Notes under the pieces: model-generated
Database searches by the model: none
What the model saw: the letters and a program-made list of their open reading frames with translations, nothing else
Told to the model about the DNA's origin: nothing
DNA from: Actinomycetes bacterium
Lineage (GTDB): Bacteria > Actinomycetota > Acidimicrobiia > Acidimicrobiales > Ilumatobacteraceae
Assembly: GCA_014190295.1 (NCBI GenBank)
Contig: BJGF01000004.1
Location: 1-46,443, forward strand
DNA length: 46,443 bases
Direction: 5' to 3'
Part shown: one piece after another, positions 8,013 through 16,382 of the stretch
Layout of the letters: every line of letters begins with the position of its first letter
Numbering within the stretch: position 1 is the stretch's first letter
Position numbers and translations under genes: made by a program

Positions 8013-10382
8013 TTAACTTGCCTTTTGGATTAGCTCTAACTCTTCAACACTCATCAACACCTCGCGCGGCCTTGAGCCTTCACTCGCTGCTACTACTCCG
8101 CGCTGCTCGAGCATGTCCATAAGTCGCCCAGCACGCGCAAATCCAACTTTGAGTTTGCGTTGCAACATCGAGGTACTGCCCTGTTGGGTGCGCACGACGA
8201 GATCCATTGCTTGGCGCATAAGTTCGTCGTCATCTTCGTCGCCACTACTGCCACCAAATACTGAACCGTTATTTGCATGATGCGATTCACCTTCGATGCC
8301 CGAGACATATGCAACTTCAGGTGCCTGTCGTCGCCAGTGTCCGACTATTTTGCGAACTTCATTTTCACTAACCCATGCAGATTGCAACCGTTGCGAGACA
8401 GATGTGTTTCCGGGCAACATCAACATGTCACCCATACCGATGAGTTTTTCTGCACCAGGCTGATCGAGAATCACTCGGCTATCGGTGAGACTTGAAACTG
8501 CGAACGCCATTCGCGCCGGGATGTTTGCTTTAATCACGCCAGTGATTACGTTGACGCTCGGTCTTTGTGTTGCAACTATTAAGTGAATACCAACTGCGCG
8601 TGCTTTTTGTGCGATGCGAGTAATGCAATCTTCTACGTCGCGCGCCGCCACCATCATCAAATCATTTAATTCGTCTACAACAATCAAAATATAAGGAATT
8701 CGCTGAAACTGTTTGTCTTGCGACTGTCCTGATTCAACTGTCATTTCACCGCGATCGTACGCGGCGTTGTATCCAGCAACATCACGAAAGCCCGCTTCAA
8801 CCAAAATGTCGTAGCGTCGCTCCATTTCTTTGACGGCCCAACCAAGTGCATTCGCGGCTTTTTTAGGATTCGTCACCGGTGCTGTCAACAAATGCGGCAA
8901 ACGCGCATACTGCCCCATCTCGACTTGCTTGGGGTCAATGAGAATCATTTTTACTTGATCTGGAGTAGATCGCATCAACACAGAAGTAATGATGCAGTTA
9001 ATTGCGCTGGACTTACCGGCGCCGGTTGCGCCCGCGATCAACAAGTGAGGTGTAGTTGAAATATTCAAGAACACGGATCGACCTGAAATATCTTTACCAA
9101 TCGCAACATCGAGTGGATGAGTCGCTGTTCGCGCTTCTTGAGACTCGAGCAAATCTCCGATTGACACAAGTTCTCGCATTTCGTTTGGCACTTCGATGCC
9201 GATTGCTGACCGACCAGGTATCGGCGCAAGAATTCGTACGTCTGTTGCCGCCATCGTGTACGCAATATCTCGTGACAACGAAGTAACTTTGGCAACTTTT
9301 ACACCATCTCCAAGTGACAGTTCATACCTCGTAACAGTCGGCCCACGCGTGTAGCCAACAAGTTCGGTTTCAACACCATGTGAAGCAAGGGCGGTAACAA
9401 GTTGATCTCCACGTTGCCTAATCGCTTCTTCATTCGCTTTCTTATTGCTCGTCAATGAGAGAAGCTCCATTTCTGGCAGAGTCCACACGCTTGGTTGCCC
9501 AGATGGTCCAAGTGGCATCTGCTGTGGCTCACCTTTTACAGGTGCAAGTTTTGGAGCTGCGCGCTCTCGGCGTTTGCGCTCACGTTTGGGACGAGCCGGA
9601 TTTATTTCTTGGTCATCAACAGTTTCTTCGCCGTCATCTGGCAGATCATTGTAAAATTGTGAAGACTGAGCAAAATCTGATTCGTCTTGTGCCGAACGCT
9701 CGTCGAGCGCGCTTGATAAGTTTTCTGAGGTCGAAGAAAGTTGTGAGCCAAAACCTCTTGCGGCTCTGCGAATCGCCGAGATCAACTGTGGTGCAGATTT
9801 GCCCGACACGAGCATGATTGAGCCAACTAAAAGCGCAATCAACAAAACTGTCGCACCAATAGTTGACAACATTCTTTGTAACGGCTCACCAACTAATTGA
9901 CCAAACAATCCACCCGTACGATTTGACTCATCGCTTAAATAAATATGTAGCAGGCCGAGAACTACCCCACTTAGAGCAGCCCAACCAATTGATGTGCGAA
10001 CGCGATTATTCCAATCTTTTCGCCGAGCAAGGGCAATGCCCAGACTGATACAAAGAATCGGCATGAAAAATCGGCCAGCGCCAAACAGCCAAGACAGAGA
10101 ACTATTTAAACCACGCCCAAGAGGGCCCGCCAACTTTAGATAGATAGAAAGGACTAATAGAGCACCAACGGCAATAAGCCCGAGTCCACTGAATTCATGC
10201 GAACGACCCTCAAACAATCCTCCGAACATTGGCCCATGTGACGACACAACTCGGTACCGCGTTGGCTCATCATCTCGATCATGCTCACGATATGCACGCA
10301 CATCTGGCCCAGGGCGAGACTTATTGCGGTTGCGGGGTGCACTCTTTGGGCGCGCAGATTTAGATTTCGGCCCTTTTGCCAT
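8013..10382 (-). CDS. ftsK: FtsK/SpoIIIE family DNA translocase
   Basis: The 789-residue septal DNA pump coordinates chromosome segregation with division. Residues 1-45 are basic and rich in Pro and Ser. Four membrane segments lie at about 65-85, 100-120, 135-150 and 172-193. A charged linker (about 215-300) leads to the motor. The ATPase has a Walker A motif GATGAGKSS at 451-459 and a Walker B region ending in VVDELNDLMM. A C-terminal winged-helix gamma domain (TSMLQRKLKVGFARAGRLMD) recognises polar KOPS sequences in characterised FtsK. The linker is short compared with E. coli FtsK but usual for Gram-positive bacteria. It follows rnj by 54 bases and precedes rimO. Confidence 0.95.
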   Translation of the reverse strand: MAKGPKSKSARPKSAPRNRNKSRPGPDVRAYREHDRDDEPTRYRVVSSHGPMFGGLFEGRSHEFSGLGLIAVGALLVLSIYLKLAGPLGRGLNSSLSWLFGAGRFFMPILCISLGIALARRKDWNNRVRTSIGWAALSGVVLGLLHIYLSDESNRTGGLFGQLVGEPLQRMLSTIGATVLLIALLVGSIMLVSGKSAPQLISAIRRAARGFGSQLSSTSENLSSALDERSAQDESDFAQSSQFYNDLPDDGEETVDDQEINPARPKRERKRRERAAPKLAPVKGEPQQMPLGPSGQPSVWTLPEMELLSLTSNKKANEEAIRQRGDQLVTALASHGVETELVGYTRGPTVTRYELSLGDGVKVAKVTSLSRDIAYTMAATDVRILAPIPGRSAIGIEVPNEMRELVSIGDLLESQEARTATHPLDVAIGKDISGRSVFLNISTTPHLLIAGATGAGKSSAINCIITSVLMRSTPDQVKMILIDPKQVEMGQYARLPHLLTAPVTNPKKAANALGWAVKEMERRYDILVEAGFRDVAGYNAAYDRGEMTVESGQSQDKQFQRIPYILIVVDELNDLMMVAARDVEDCITRIAQKARAVGIHLIVATQRPSVNVITGVIKANIPARMAFAVSSLTDSRVILDQPGAEKLIGMGDMLMLPGNTSVSQRLQSAWVSENEVRKIVGHWRRQAPEVAYVSGIEGESHHANNGSVFGGSSGDEDDDELMRQAMDLVVRTQQGSTSMLQRKLKVGFARAGRLMDMLEQRGVVAASEGSRPREVLMSVEELELIQKAS

Positions 10383-10436
10383 GATTCAACAGTACCAATC
10401 AGGTATCGGCCGATTGGGGATAAGTGCTTGCGACGG

Positions 10437-11810
10437 CTATTTCTTGTTGGGCTTTTTTTTCGAGCGACCGTGTTGCGCTTTTGGCGGAACAATGAATTCA
10501 GCAGGGATTCGTCCACCAAAATCGAGATTTTTCTCATTCAATTCAACGACATCGCCGTCTTCGCACAATAAAATATTGCGTGGTGCAACGCCCATAATTT
10601 TCGCCAACTCGGTATTGGCAACCATGTGGCGATATTCGCCGTGAATCGGGATAAACCATTCGGGCTTGGTGATGCTTAAATACATCTTCAGATCTTCCGC
10701 CTGTGCGTGGCCGGTCGCGTGCACATCGGCAATACCAGAATGCACGACCGTCGCGCCTCTGCGCAATAATGCATCGATCACTTTGTTGACGTTGTGTTCG
10801 TTTCCCGGAATCGCATGACTCGAAAAAACGACAGTGTCATTGTCTCCAACTTTCACATAACGACTATCTCCTTTTGCCAACAGCGTCAAAGCCGACATCG
10901 CCTCACCTTGCGAACCAGTCGAAATAATACAGATTTCATTGTCGTCATATTTGCCGAGCGCATCAGAACTAACCAGACTTTTTTCGGGAATCGTCAACAC
11001 TTTCAAATCTCGCGCCAGACGAATATTATTTATCATTGACCGGCCAAGTGGCACAACTACACGACCAGAATCGATCGCCGCGTCGGCGATTTGTTGCACG
11101 CGATGGATGTGACTCGCAAAACTTGCAGTGATGATCCTTTTGTCGCGATGCTCGTTGAATAATTGACGCAACACAACACCAACATCAGACTCTGATGGTG
11201 CGTGGCCTCGCTCGCCCGCATTTGTCGAATCAAGCATCAACAATCGAATACCTTCATTTGACGAGAGTGATCCAAGTCGCGCAAGATCGGTACGACGGTC
11301 GTCAACTGGTGTGAGATCAAGTTTGAAGTCACCAGAGTGAACAATCACGCCTTGCGATGTATGCAATGCAATCGCATGAGCATGAGGCACCGAGTGAGTC
11401 ACCGGAATGAATTCAACTTCAAATGGCCCAATTTTTGTTCGTTCGTTGTCGTCGACTTCGATGAACTTTGTTTTATCGGTGAGACGAGCCTCTGAAATGC
11501 GATTTCGTGCAAGACCCAACGTGAGTGCCGAACCATATAGCGGAAACGAAGCATCACGCAACAAATATTGCAACGCACCAACATGGTCTTCGTGACCATG
11601 TGTTGCAACACAACCAACTATTCGATCTTTGTTTTCTAATAGCCATGTGAAGTCAGGAATAATCACATCAATATCGTCACCGTGTTCGGCTTTTGGAAAC
11701 ATCAAGCCACAATCAATTAGCAAGATTTTTTTGTCTTGCTCAACCGCCATACAGTTACGGCCTATTTCACCGAGCCCGCCAAGAAATGAAATCCGAACTG
11801 GTTTCTTCAT
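10437..11810 (-). CDS. rnj: Ribonuclease J, lacking the usual C-terminal domain
   Basis: The metallo-beta-lactamase/beta-CASP ribonuclease acts in 5'-end-dependent mRNA decay and rRNA maturation. The protein begins MKKPVRISFLGGLGEIGRN. The metal-binding motif HGHEDH lies at 71-76, and the beta-CASP part includes SGDFKLDLTPVD, ISTGSQGE and the late HGEYRH motif. I chose the ATG at 11810, ten bases after the dapA stop. The longer frame back to 11939 would overlap dapA by over 100 bases and adds no family-like sequence. The product is 457 residues against roughly 550 for typical RNase J. It ends just after the beta-CASP/MBL core in a basic tail (GRSKKKPNKK), so the separate C-terminal domain is missing. 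Only 54 bases separate it from ftsK, leaving no room for a frameshifted remnant. Confidence 0.92.
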   Translation of the reverse strand: MKKPVRISFLGGLGEIGRNCMAVEQDKKILLIDCGLMFPKAEHGDDIDVIIPDFTWLLENKDRIVGCVATHGHEDHVGALQYLLRDASFPLYGSALTLGLARNRISEARLTDKTKFIEVDDNERTKIGPFEVEFIPVTHSVPHAHAIALHTSQGVIVHSGDFKLDLTPVDDRRTDLARLGSLSSNEGIRLLMLDSTNAGERGHAPSESDVGVVLRQLFNEHRDKRIITASFASHIHRVQQIADAAIDSGRVVVPLGRSMINNIRLARDLKVLTIPEKSLVSSDALGKYDDNEICIISTGSQGEAMSALTLLAKGDSRYVKVGDNDTVVFSSHAIPGNEHNVNKVIDALLRRGATVVHSGIADVHATGHAQAEDLKMYLSITKPEWFIPIHGEYRHMVANTELAKIMGVAPRNILLCEDGDVVELNEKNLDFGGRIPAEFIVPPKAQHGRSKKKPNKK

Positions 11811-11820
11811 CGAATGTTTA

Positions 11821-12723
11821 TTAGTGACTTGCAGCCAGGCGTGCTGCCTGCAAATTGCTGAATACTTTCGCTGCCCGTTGCGCGAGACCGCTTGGCGCCG
11901 GACCCATCGGCAAACGAGCTTCGCCAACAGCCAACCCAAGATAATTCATCATTGCTTTGCTCGGCAATGGATTCGGATTATCGTCGCCTGTTTCAAAAGC
12001 AAAACTTTCCAACATTCGTGCATTGACTGCTCTTGCTCCATTTATGTCGCCCGCATTCCATTTTTTAAACATCTCTTGATGATCTAGGCCTGTCCAATGT
12101 GTGGCCACGCCAATTACTCCAACTGCACCAATCGCCATGAGTGGCAAAGTCAATCCGTCGTCGCCACTTAGCAACTCGAAACTTTTTGGAACCTGCGTCA
12201 TCAGCATCGCGGTTTCTGCCGGGTTTCCGCTGGCATCTTTTAATGCGGCGACATTCTTGACATCGGTCGCAAGTTTTATAAGTGTCGAAGTCGAAATTTT
12301 TCGACCAGTTCGCATCGGTATGTCGTAGACGACCACAGGCAAAGTTGTCGCACCAGCAACTGCGGTCATATGCGCCAAGATTCCGGCTTGTGATGGTCGG
12401 TTGTAATACGGGCCGACTGCAAGCACGCCGGCAATGCCCAGTTTCGATGCTTGCGCCGTTAGATGAATCGAATGTCTGGTGTCATTCGTGACTGTTCCGG
12501 CGATAACCGGAATCGTGACTGCTTCAACAGAAGCGGCAAACAACGAAAGTTTTTCGTCATCGGTGAGCGTTGATGCTTCACCCGTTGTGCCACCCACGAC
12601 CAGCCCATCGTTGCCGTTATCTTGCAACCATTTTGCGAGACGACGAACACCGTCTAGATCTAATTCGCCGTTCTTATCGAACGGGGTGACCATTGCAGTA
12701 AGTACCTGACCGAATCTTGGCAT
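11821..12723 (-). CDS. dapA: 4-hydroxy-tetrahydrodipicolinate synthase
   Basis: This is a class I aldolase of 300 residues that condenses pyruvate with aspartate semialdehyde, the first committed step to lysine and diaminopimelate. The GTTGE motif is at 45-49, the catalytic Tyr133 lies in VVYDIPMRTGR, and the Schiff-base Lys162 lies in AALKDASGN. Arg139 occupies the usual carboxylate-binding position. Length and motifs are standard. It starts the apparent dapA-rnj-ftsK-rimO-pgsA-cinA unit. dapB, its usual companion, is about 9 kb away on the same strand (21856-22623), separated by an accessory block. Confidence 0.94.
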   Translation of the reverse strand: MPRFGQVLTAMVTPFDKNGELDLDGVRRLAKWLQDNGNDGLVVGGTTGEASTLTDDEKLSLFAASVEAVTIPVIAGTVTNDTRHSIHLTAQASKLGIAGVLAVGPYYNRPSQAGILAHMTAVAGATTLPVVVYDIPMRTGRKISTSTLIKLATDVKNVAALKDASGNPAETAMLMTQVPKSFELLSGDDGLTLPLMAIGAVGVIGVATHWTGLDHQEMFKKWNAGDINGARAVNARMLESFAFETGDDNPNPLPSKAMMNYLGLAVGEARLPMGPAPSGLAQRAAKVFSNLQAARLAASH

Positions 12724-12789
12724 GGCTAGATGTTAGTCAGTCAGCCGATGAAGCCTCTATAGATTTAGCGCACCTGTTCGTGCACTAGC

Positions 12790-13920
12790 TCAGTTCGAAG
12801 GAACCGAGACCTCTTTGCCGATTTCAAACTTGAGGTACTCGTCACCGGTGTTCTCCCAATCTTCGAATTGGATAACACCCATTTCTTCGAAGCGATGGCG
12901 CAACCATTTGTCGTTGCGGTCAAGCAACCCGAGTTTCTTGCAGTTCGGCACGATCTTGGCGAACAACATCTGCTGGAACACCTTGCGAGTCGGGTCATTA
13001 ATCAGCAACGGAATCACTGATTTCGGATCGACACCCATGTACGCCCAAACTTCTTGTTGCAAGAAGCGGTCACGCATACGAATGCTGGCCTCATAGGCAA
13101 ACTCTTGTCGCTCCATAATTTCTGCATCACTCATACCGTCATAAACCTCTTTGAGACTCAAGACGCCGAACGCCACGTGACGAGCTTCATCGCTCATTAC
13201 ATAACGAAGAAGTTGTTTGAGCAATGGCTCACCAGTTAGTTGGTGCAAATAACCAAAAGCTGCGAGTGCAAGACCCTCAACCATGATTTGCATTCCAAGG
13301 TATGTCAAATCCCAACGCGAATCTCGAACGATGTCGTCGAGCAGCAAACCAAGGTGTGCATTAATTGGGTAGCCACCCTCGAGTTTTTCGTCGAGATATC
13401 GAGCGAATACTTCAACGTGACGCGCTTCGTCTACTACTTGAGTACTGGCGTATAACTTTGCGTCGTACCACGGCACTGTCTCAACAATTTTGGCGGTGCA
13501 AATAAGCGCACCCTGCTCGCCGTGAAGAAACTGCGAGAGAGTCCACTTGCGACTTTGGATACCAAACTCGAGCCACTCTTTGTCGCCCCATGTTGCAAGT
13601 TTTGTATCGGCATACCAGTTTGGATCCACGCCGTTTCCGATTGCGGCCTGATCGGCGGCGACTGTCTTTTCGATGTCAACCACGGTGTCCCATGCCAAAT
13701 CAGTGCTGCCGTTCCATTGACTGGTCTTGGCTTTCTCATACAACTTACGCAATGGCGGACGAGCCAACGAATAGTCCCAGGTAAAAATCGTGTCTGCATT
13801 GTTTTTGACAACATGCTCGATCTCGTTTGTCGGTGTGACCGGAATACTGAGGATCGCCTCAATATTATTAATTTCGTCGCGACCGATAATTTCTTGGTTT
13901 TGCTTTTCTGTGATTGACAT
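12790..13920 (-). CDS. Ferritin-like diiron-carboxylate protein, possible oxygenase or desaturase
   Basis: The 376-residue helical protein has a complete diiron-carboxylate ligand set arranged as in ribonucleotide reductase R2, AurF-type N-oxygenases and related four-helix bundles. Candidate ligands are Glu135 (FLHGEQGAL), Glu165 with His168 (VVDEARHVEVF), Glu215 (IMVEGLALAAF) and Glu245 with His248 (VMSDEARHVAFG). The paired DEARH motifs are the clearest signal. No R2 radical Tyr or partner R1 gene is visible nearby, so a ribonucleotide reductase role is not supported. The gene begins 25 bases after a TetR-family regulator on the same strand and is probably co-transcribed with it. The substrate is unknown; oxidation of a lipid or xenobiotic is one possibility. 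The GGAG-like sequence in the short spacer is consistent with the ATG at 13920. Confidence 0.75.
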   Translation of the reverse strand: MSITEKQNQEIIGRDEINNIEAILSIPVTPTNEIEHVVKNNADTIFTWDYSLARPPLRKLYEKAKTSQWNGSTDLAWDTVVDIEKTVAADQAAIGNGVDPNWYADTKLATWGDKEWLEFGIQSRKWTLSQFLHGEQGALICTAKIVETVPWYDAKLYASTQVVDEARHVEVFARYLDEKLEGGYPINAHLGLLLDDIVRDSRWDLTYLGMQIMVEGLALAAFGYLHQLTGEPLLKQLLRYVMSDEARHVAFGVLSLKEVYDGMSDAEIMERQEFAYEASIRMRDRFLQQEVWAYMGVDPKSVIPLLINDPTRKVFQQMLFAKIVPNCKKLGLLDRNDKWLRHRFEEMGVIQFEDWENTGDEYLKFEIGKEVSVPSN

Positions 13921-13945
13921 GGCTCTCCTGTTTGTTGATTTTGTT

Positions 13946-14545
13946 TTAATTACTGAATTCGTGAATATTGACGTGCGTATTTAAGAATTTCTTGACACTT
14001 GCTTCGCTCGTGAAATCAAATCGCTCAGAAGGCGTAAGGAAGTACGAAATTACAAGGCGTGCCAAAACTTCAACCAGCGCATCAGCCTCACGCTTCGGAA
14101 TATATTGAGCAGCCAACGGCGCAAGATACGCAGATGCCACACGAACAATTCGCGACAACCCGTCAATCGTGAACTGCATCAAAGTCGTGCCGGGTTCGGT
14201 GGCCAGCATCATCGCAAGATGTTCGTCATTGCGAAGTTCTGTTGTAGCCGAGACAACGCACCGTACGAGAAGATCTTCAAGCGAAGTTGAATTTTCAGCG
14301 CGCGATAAAAGCGTCTTAAAAAATTCATCCAAAGAGCGCACATGCAACGCTTCTAGCAAAACTTCTTTGCCCCCCGGAAACAACCTGTACAAAGTTGCGC
14401 GAGACACATTTGCCAATTCGCATACATCACTGACCGTGAATCGCTCTACGCCCCACTTCTCGAGAGCGATCTTGGTCGCATCCAAAACACGAGTTTCGAT
14501 TTCGCTGACCTGCGAAACTGGTATCGAAAGGCGATGCATATTCAT
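13946..14545 (-). CDS. TetR/AcrR-family transcriptional regulator
   Basis: A 199-residue one-component repressor candidate. The N-terminal helix-turn-helix is at about residues 36-60 (FTVSDVCELANVSRATLYRL, then FPGGKEVL), and the rest is a helical ligand-binding domain that varies within the family. It is the first gene of an apparent two-gene unit with the diiron protein, and diverges from an amino-acid ABC transporter whose first gene starts 137 bases away. An inverted repeat lies just upstream of its ATG, which suggests autoregulation and control of the diiron gene. The inducing ligand cannot be predicted. An internal ATG two codons downstream could also serve as the start. Confidence 0.88.
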   Translation of the reverse strand: MNMHRLSIPVSQVSEIETRVLDATKIALEKWGVERFTVSDVCELANVSRATLYRLFPGGKEVLLEALHVRSLDEFFKTLLSRAENSTSLEDLLVRCVVSATTELRNDEHLAMMLATEPGTTLMQFTIDGLSRIVRVASAYLAPLAAQYIPKREADALVEVLARLVISYFLTPSERFDFTSEASVKKFLNTHVNIHEFSN

Positions 14546-14547
14546 GG

Positions 14548-14579
14548 TGAGACAATAAGACTATAACTGTCTCATTGTC
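14548..14579. promoter_or_regulatory. Candidate TetR operator (inverted repeat)
   Basis: TGAGACA at 14548-14554 is mirrored by TGTCTCA at 14568-14574. Offset from this pair, GACAAT at 14551-14556 is mirrored by ATTGTC at 14574-14579. The site begins three bases upstream of the TetR ATG. Read on the minus strand, a TTGACA-like hexamer and AT-rich -10-like sequences overlap it. This is the position expected for an autoregulatory operator. Whether it also controls the divergent transporter is open, since that start is about 100 bases away. Confidence 0.6.
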
Positions 14580-14682
14580 AAGTCAAACGACTTTTTCATG
14601 AAATTGATGACTTTTAAGCCTAAATGAGGCAAACTAGAGACCAACAACTCGTCCGCAGTTTCTTCAGGAAGGAAGACACCTT

Positions 14683-15534
14683 ATGTACACAAAAAAACAG
14701 ACATCACGCTTAACTCGCATGGCGATAATGCTCGGCAGCGTCGCTGCTCTTGGTTTAGCAAGTTGTGGCAGCGATGAGTCAAGTTCTGCTTGCCCAACTA
14801 TTAGTTCTGGCAAATTGACGATTGCAACAGGCACCCCCGCTTTTGAACCGTGGGTTGTTGGCGATGCCCCAGAATCTGGCGAAGGTTTTGAAGCGGCAAT
14901 TGCTTACGCCGTTGCGGGAGAACTTGGCTACGCAAACGAAAACATAGTTTGGGTTCGTACCGGGTTTGACGAAGCCGTTCAACCGGGTGCAAAGAATTTC
15001 GACTTCAATTTGCAGCAGTATTCGATAACAGAAGAGCGCAAGGCAACCGTGAGTTTCAGCGACCCTTACTATTCGACCAACCAGGCCGTTGTTGGTTTCG
15101 CTGACTCGCCTGTTGCAAGTGCAACCAAACTTTCAGAACTCAAAGAACTCAAGTTTGGCGCGCAATCAGGCACGACGAGTCTTGATTTCATTTTGAATGT
15201 GATCAAACCAACTAATGAACCGTTTATCTACGACGACAACGCTGGCGCCAAAGCCGCACTTGAAGCAAAACAAATCGACGCGATTGTTGTTGACTTGCCA
15301 ACTGCTTTCTACATCAGTGCCGTCGAAATTGAAGGCTCGAAAGTTATCGGACAGTTTCCACTGAGTGACGCAGTCGCTGCAGACAACTTTGGTTTGTTGT
15401 TTGACAAAGACAATAAGCTCGTGGATTGCGTGAACAAGGCTCTTGCAACATTGAAAGAGTCGGGCAAACTGGCCGAAATTGAAAAGACCTGGCTCGCCGA
15501 CAAGACAAACGCACCAATCATCAGCCTCGACTAG
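14683..15534 (+). CDS. Polar amino-acid ABC transporter substrate-binding lipoprotein
   Basis: The 283-residue solute-binding protein of the family 3 (polar amino acid/GlnH-like) type. A lipoprotein signal peptide ends at LGLASC, with lipidated Cys28. The mature domain has the expected strands SGKLTIATGTPAFEPW, FDFNLQQYSITEERK with SFSDPYY, LKFGAQSGTTS and IDAIVVDLPTA. A good ribosome-binding site, AGGAAGGAAG, precedes the ATG at 14683. Permease and ATPase genes follow at once, forming a three-gene importer unit. The likely substrate is a polar or cationic amino acid or a small relative, but binding residues alone do not fix it. Confidence 0.88.
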   Translation: MYTKKQTSRLTRMAIMLGSVAALGLASCGSDESSSACPTISSGKLTIATGTPAFEPWVVGDAPESGEGFEAAIAYAVAGELGYANENIVWVRTGFDEAVQPGAKNFDFNLQQYSITEERKATVSFSDPYYSTNQAVVGFADSPVASATKLSELKELKFGAQSGTTSLDFILNVIKPTNEPFIYDDNAGAKAALEAKQIDAIVVDLPTAFYISAVEIEGSKVIGQFPLSDAVAADNFGLLFDKDNKLVDCVNKALATLKESGKLAEIEKTWLADKTNAPIISLD

Positions 15535-15548
15535 CAACACTCGCCAGT

Positions 15549-16382
15549 ACGGAAACAAAAACTCAACGCCAGCAATTCGAACGACGACAGCGCCAGCGCA
15601 GCGGCATCATCGCTGCGCTGAGCACTGTCGCTGTTATTGGCGTACTTTTCGCCACTGTTCCGCGACTGCCCCGGTGGGACCGCGTTAAAGAATCATTTTT
15701 TAACGGCGAGCGACTAATTGATTCGCTTCCGCGTTTGTTGGACGCTTTTGTTCTTGATATAAAAATTTTCGCCTGGTCAACACCAGCGATCATCGCCCTA
15801 GCGCTGTTGCTGGCGATTGCCAGAAGTTCACGAAATCCGGCACTGTTTCCGATACGCATTTTCGTTGTCGGTTACATCGACATCATGCGTGGCGTGCCGG
15901 TGATTTTGTGGATCTACCTGATCGGTTTTGGTGTGCCTGGTGTCGGCCTCGAGCGTCCGTTCAACTCGCCACTGCTGTGGGGGTCGGTCGCACTCGTTCT
16001 TACTTATGGTGCTTACATCGCCGAAGTTTTTCGTGCCGGCATTGACAGCGTGCACGAATCACAACGCGCAGCGTCAAGATCTCTGGGTTTGTCGAACTCG
16101 CAGACGATGCGATTCGTGATTTTGCCTCAGGCGATTCGTCGCGTCGTGCCGCCGCTGATGAACGACTTGGTCAGCCTGCAAAAAGATGTCGCTCTCGTCA
16201 GTTTGATCGGACCCATTGAGATTTTGCGTCAGGCAGGCATTGACAAGGCGAAGTTTGCGAACTTCACACCGTATGTCGCTGCAGCAATTATTTTTCTGAT
16301 GATCACGATTCCACTCACACGCACAACCGATTATTTACTCGCCCGTGAACGCAAACGCACTTCTGCCACGAGGGTCAGATGA
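15549..16382 (+). CDS. Polar amino-acid ABC transporter permease; start codon unclear
   Basis: An inner-membrane permease of the His/Glu/Gln/Arg type (HEQRO). The C-terminal part has the EAA loop (SRSLGLSNSQTMRFVILPQA) and further membrane helices. In the same frame, coding-like sequence extends upstream to 15483. It includes an Arg/Gln-rich start, a hydrophobic helix (IIAALSTVAVIGVLFAT) and the NGERLIDSLPRLLDAFVLDI region expected before the permease core. No ATG, GTG or TTG occurs in that frame between 15483 and the TTG at 15735, which would delete the first helix. I placed the start at ACG 15549 because it gives a family-like N terminus and length (277 residues) 14 bases after the previous stop. 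This is tentative and could reflect a mutated ATG. The stop overlaps the ATPase start (ATGA). Confidence 0.7.
   Translation, partial: TETKTQRQQFERRQRQRSGIIAALSTVAVIGVLFATVPRLPRWDRVKESFFNGERLIDSLPRLLDAFVLDIKIFAWSTPAIIALALLLAIARSSRNPALFPIRIFVVGYIDIMRGVPVILWIYLIGFGVPGVGLERPFNSPLLWGSVALVLTYGAYIAEVFRAGIDSVHESQRAASRSLGLSNSQTMRFVILPQAIRRVVPPLMNDLVSLQKDVALVSLIGPIEILRQAGIDKAKFANFTPYVAAAIIFLMITIPLTRTTDYLLARERKRTSATRVR

Noticed and set aside
11811-11939. Longer N terminus for RNase J starting at 11939
   Set aside because: It would overlap dapA almost entirely over this stretch, lacks any family similarity and ignores the ATG at 11810 that directly precedes the conserved RISFLGGLGEIG strand.
12790-13920. 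Diiron protein as ribonucleotide reductase small subunit
   Set aside because: No large-subunit gene is nearby and the arrangement of paired DEARH motifs and neighbouring TetR gene does not match nrd operons.
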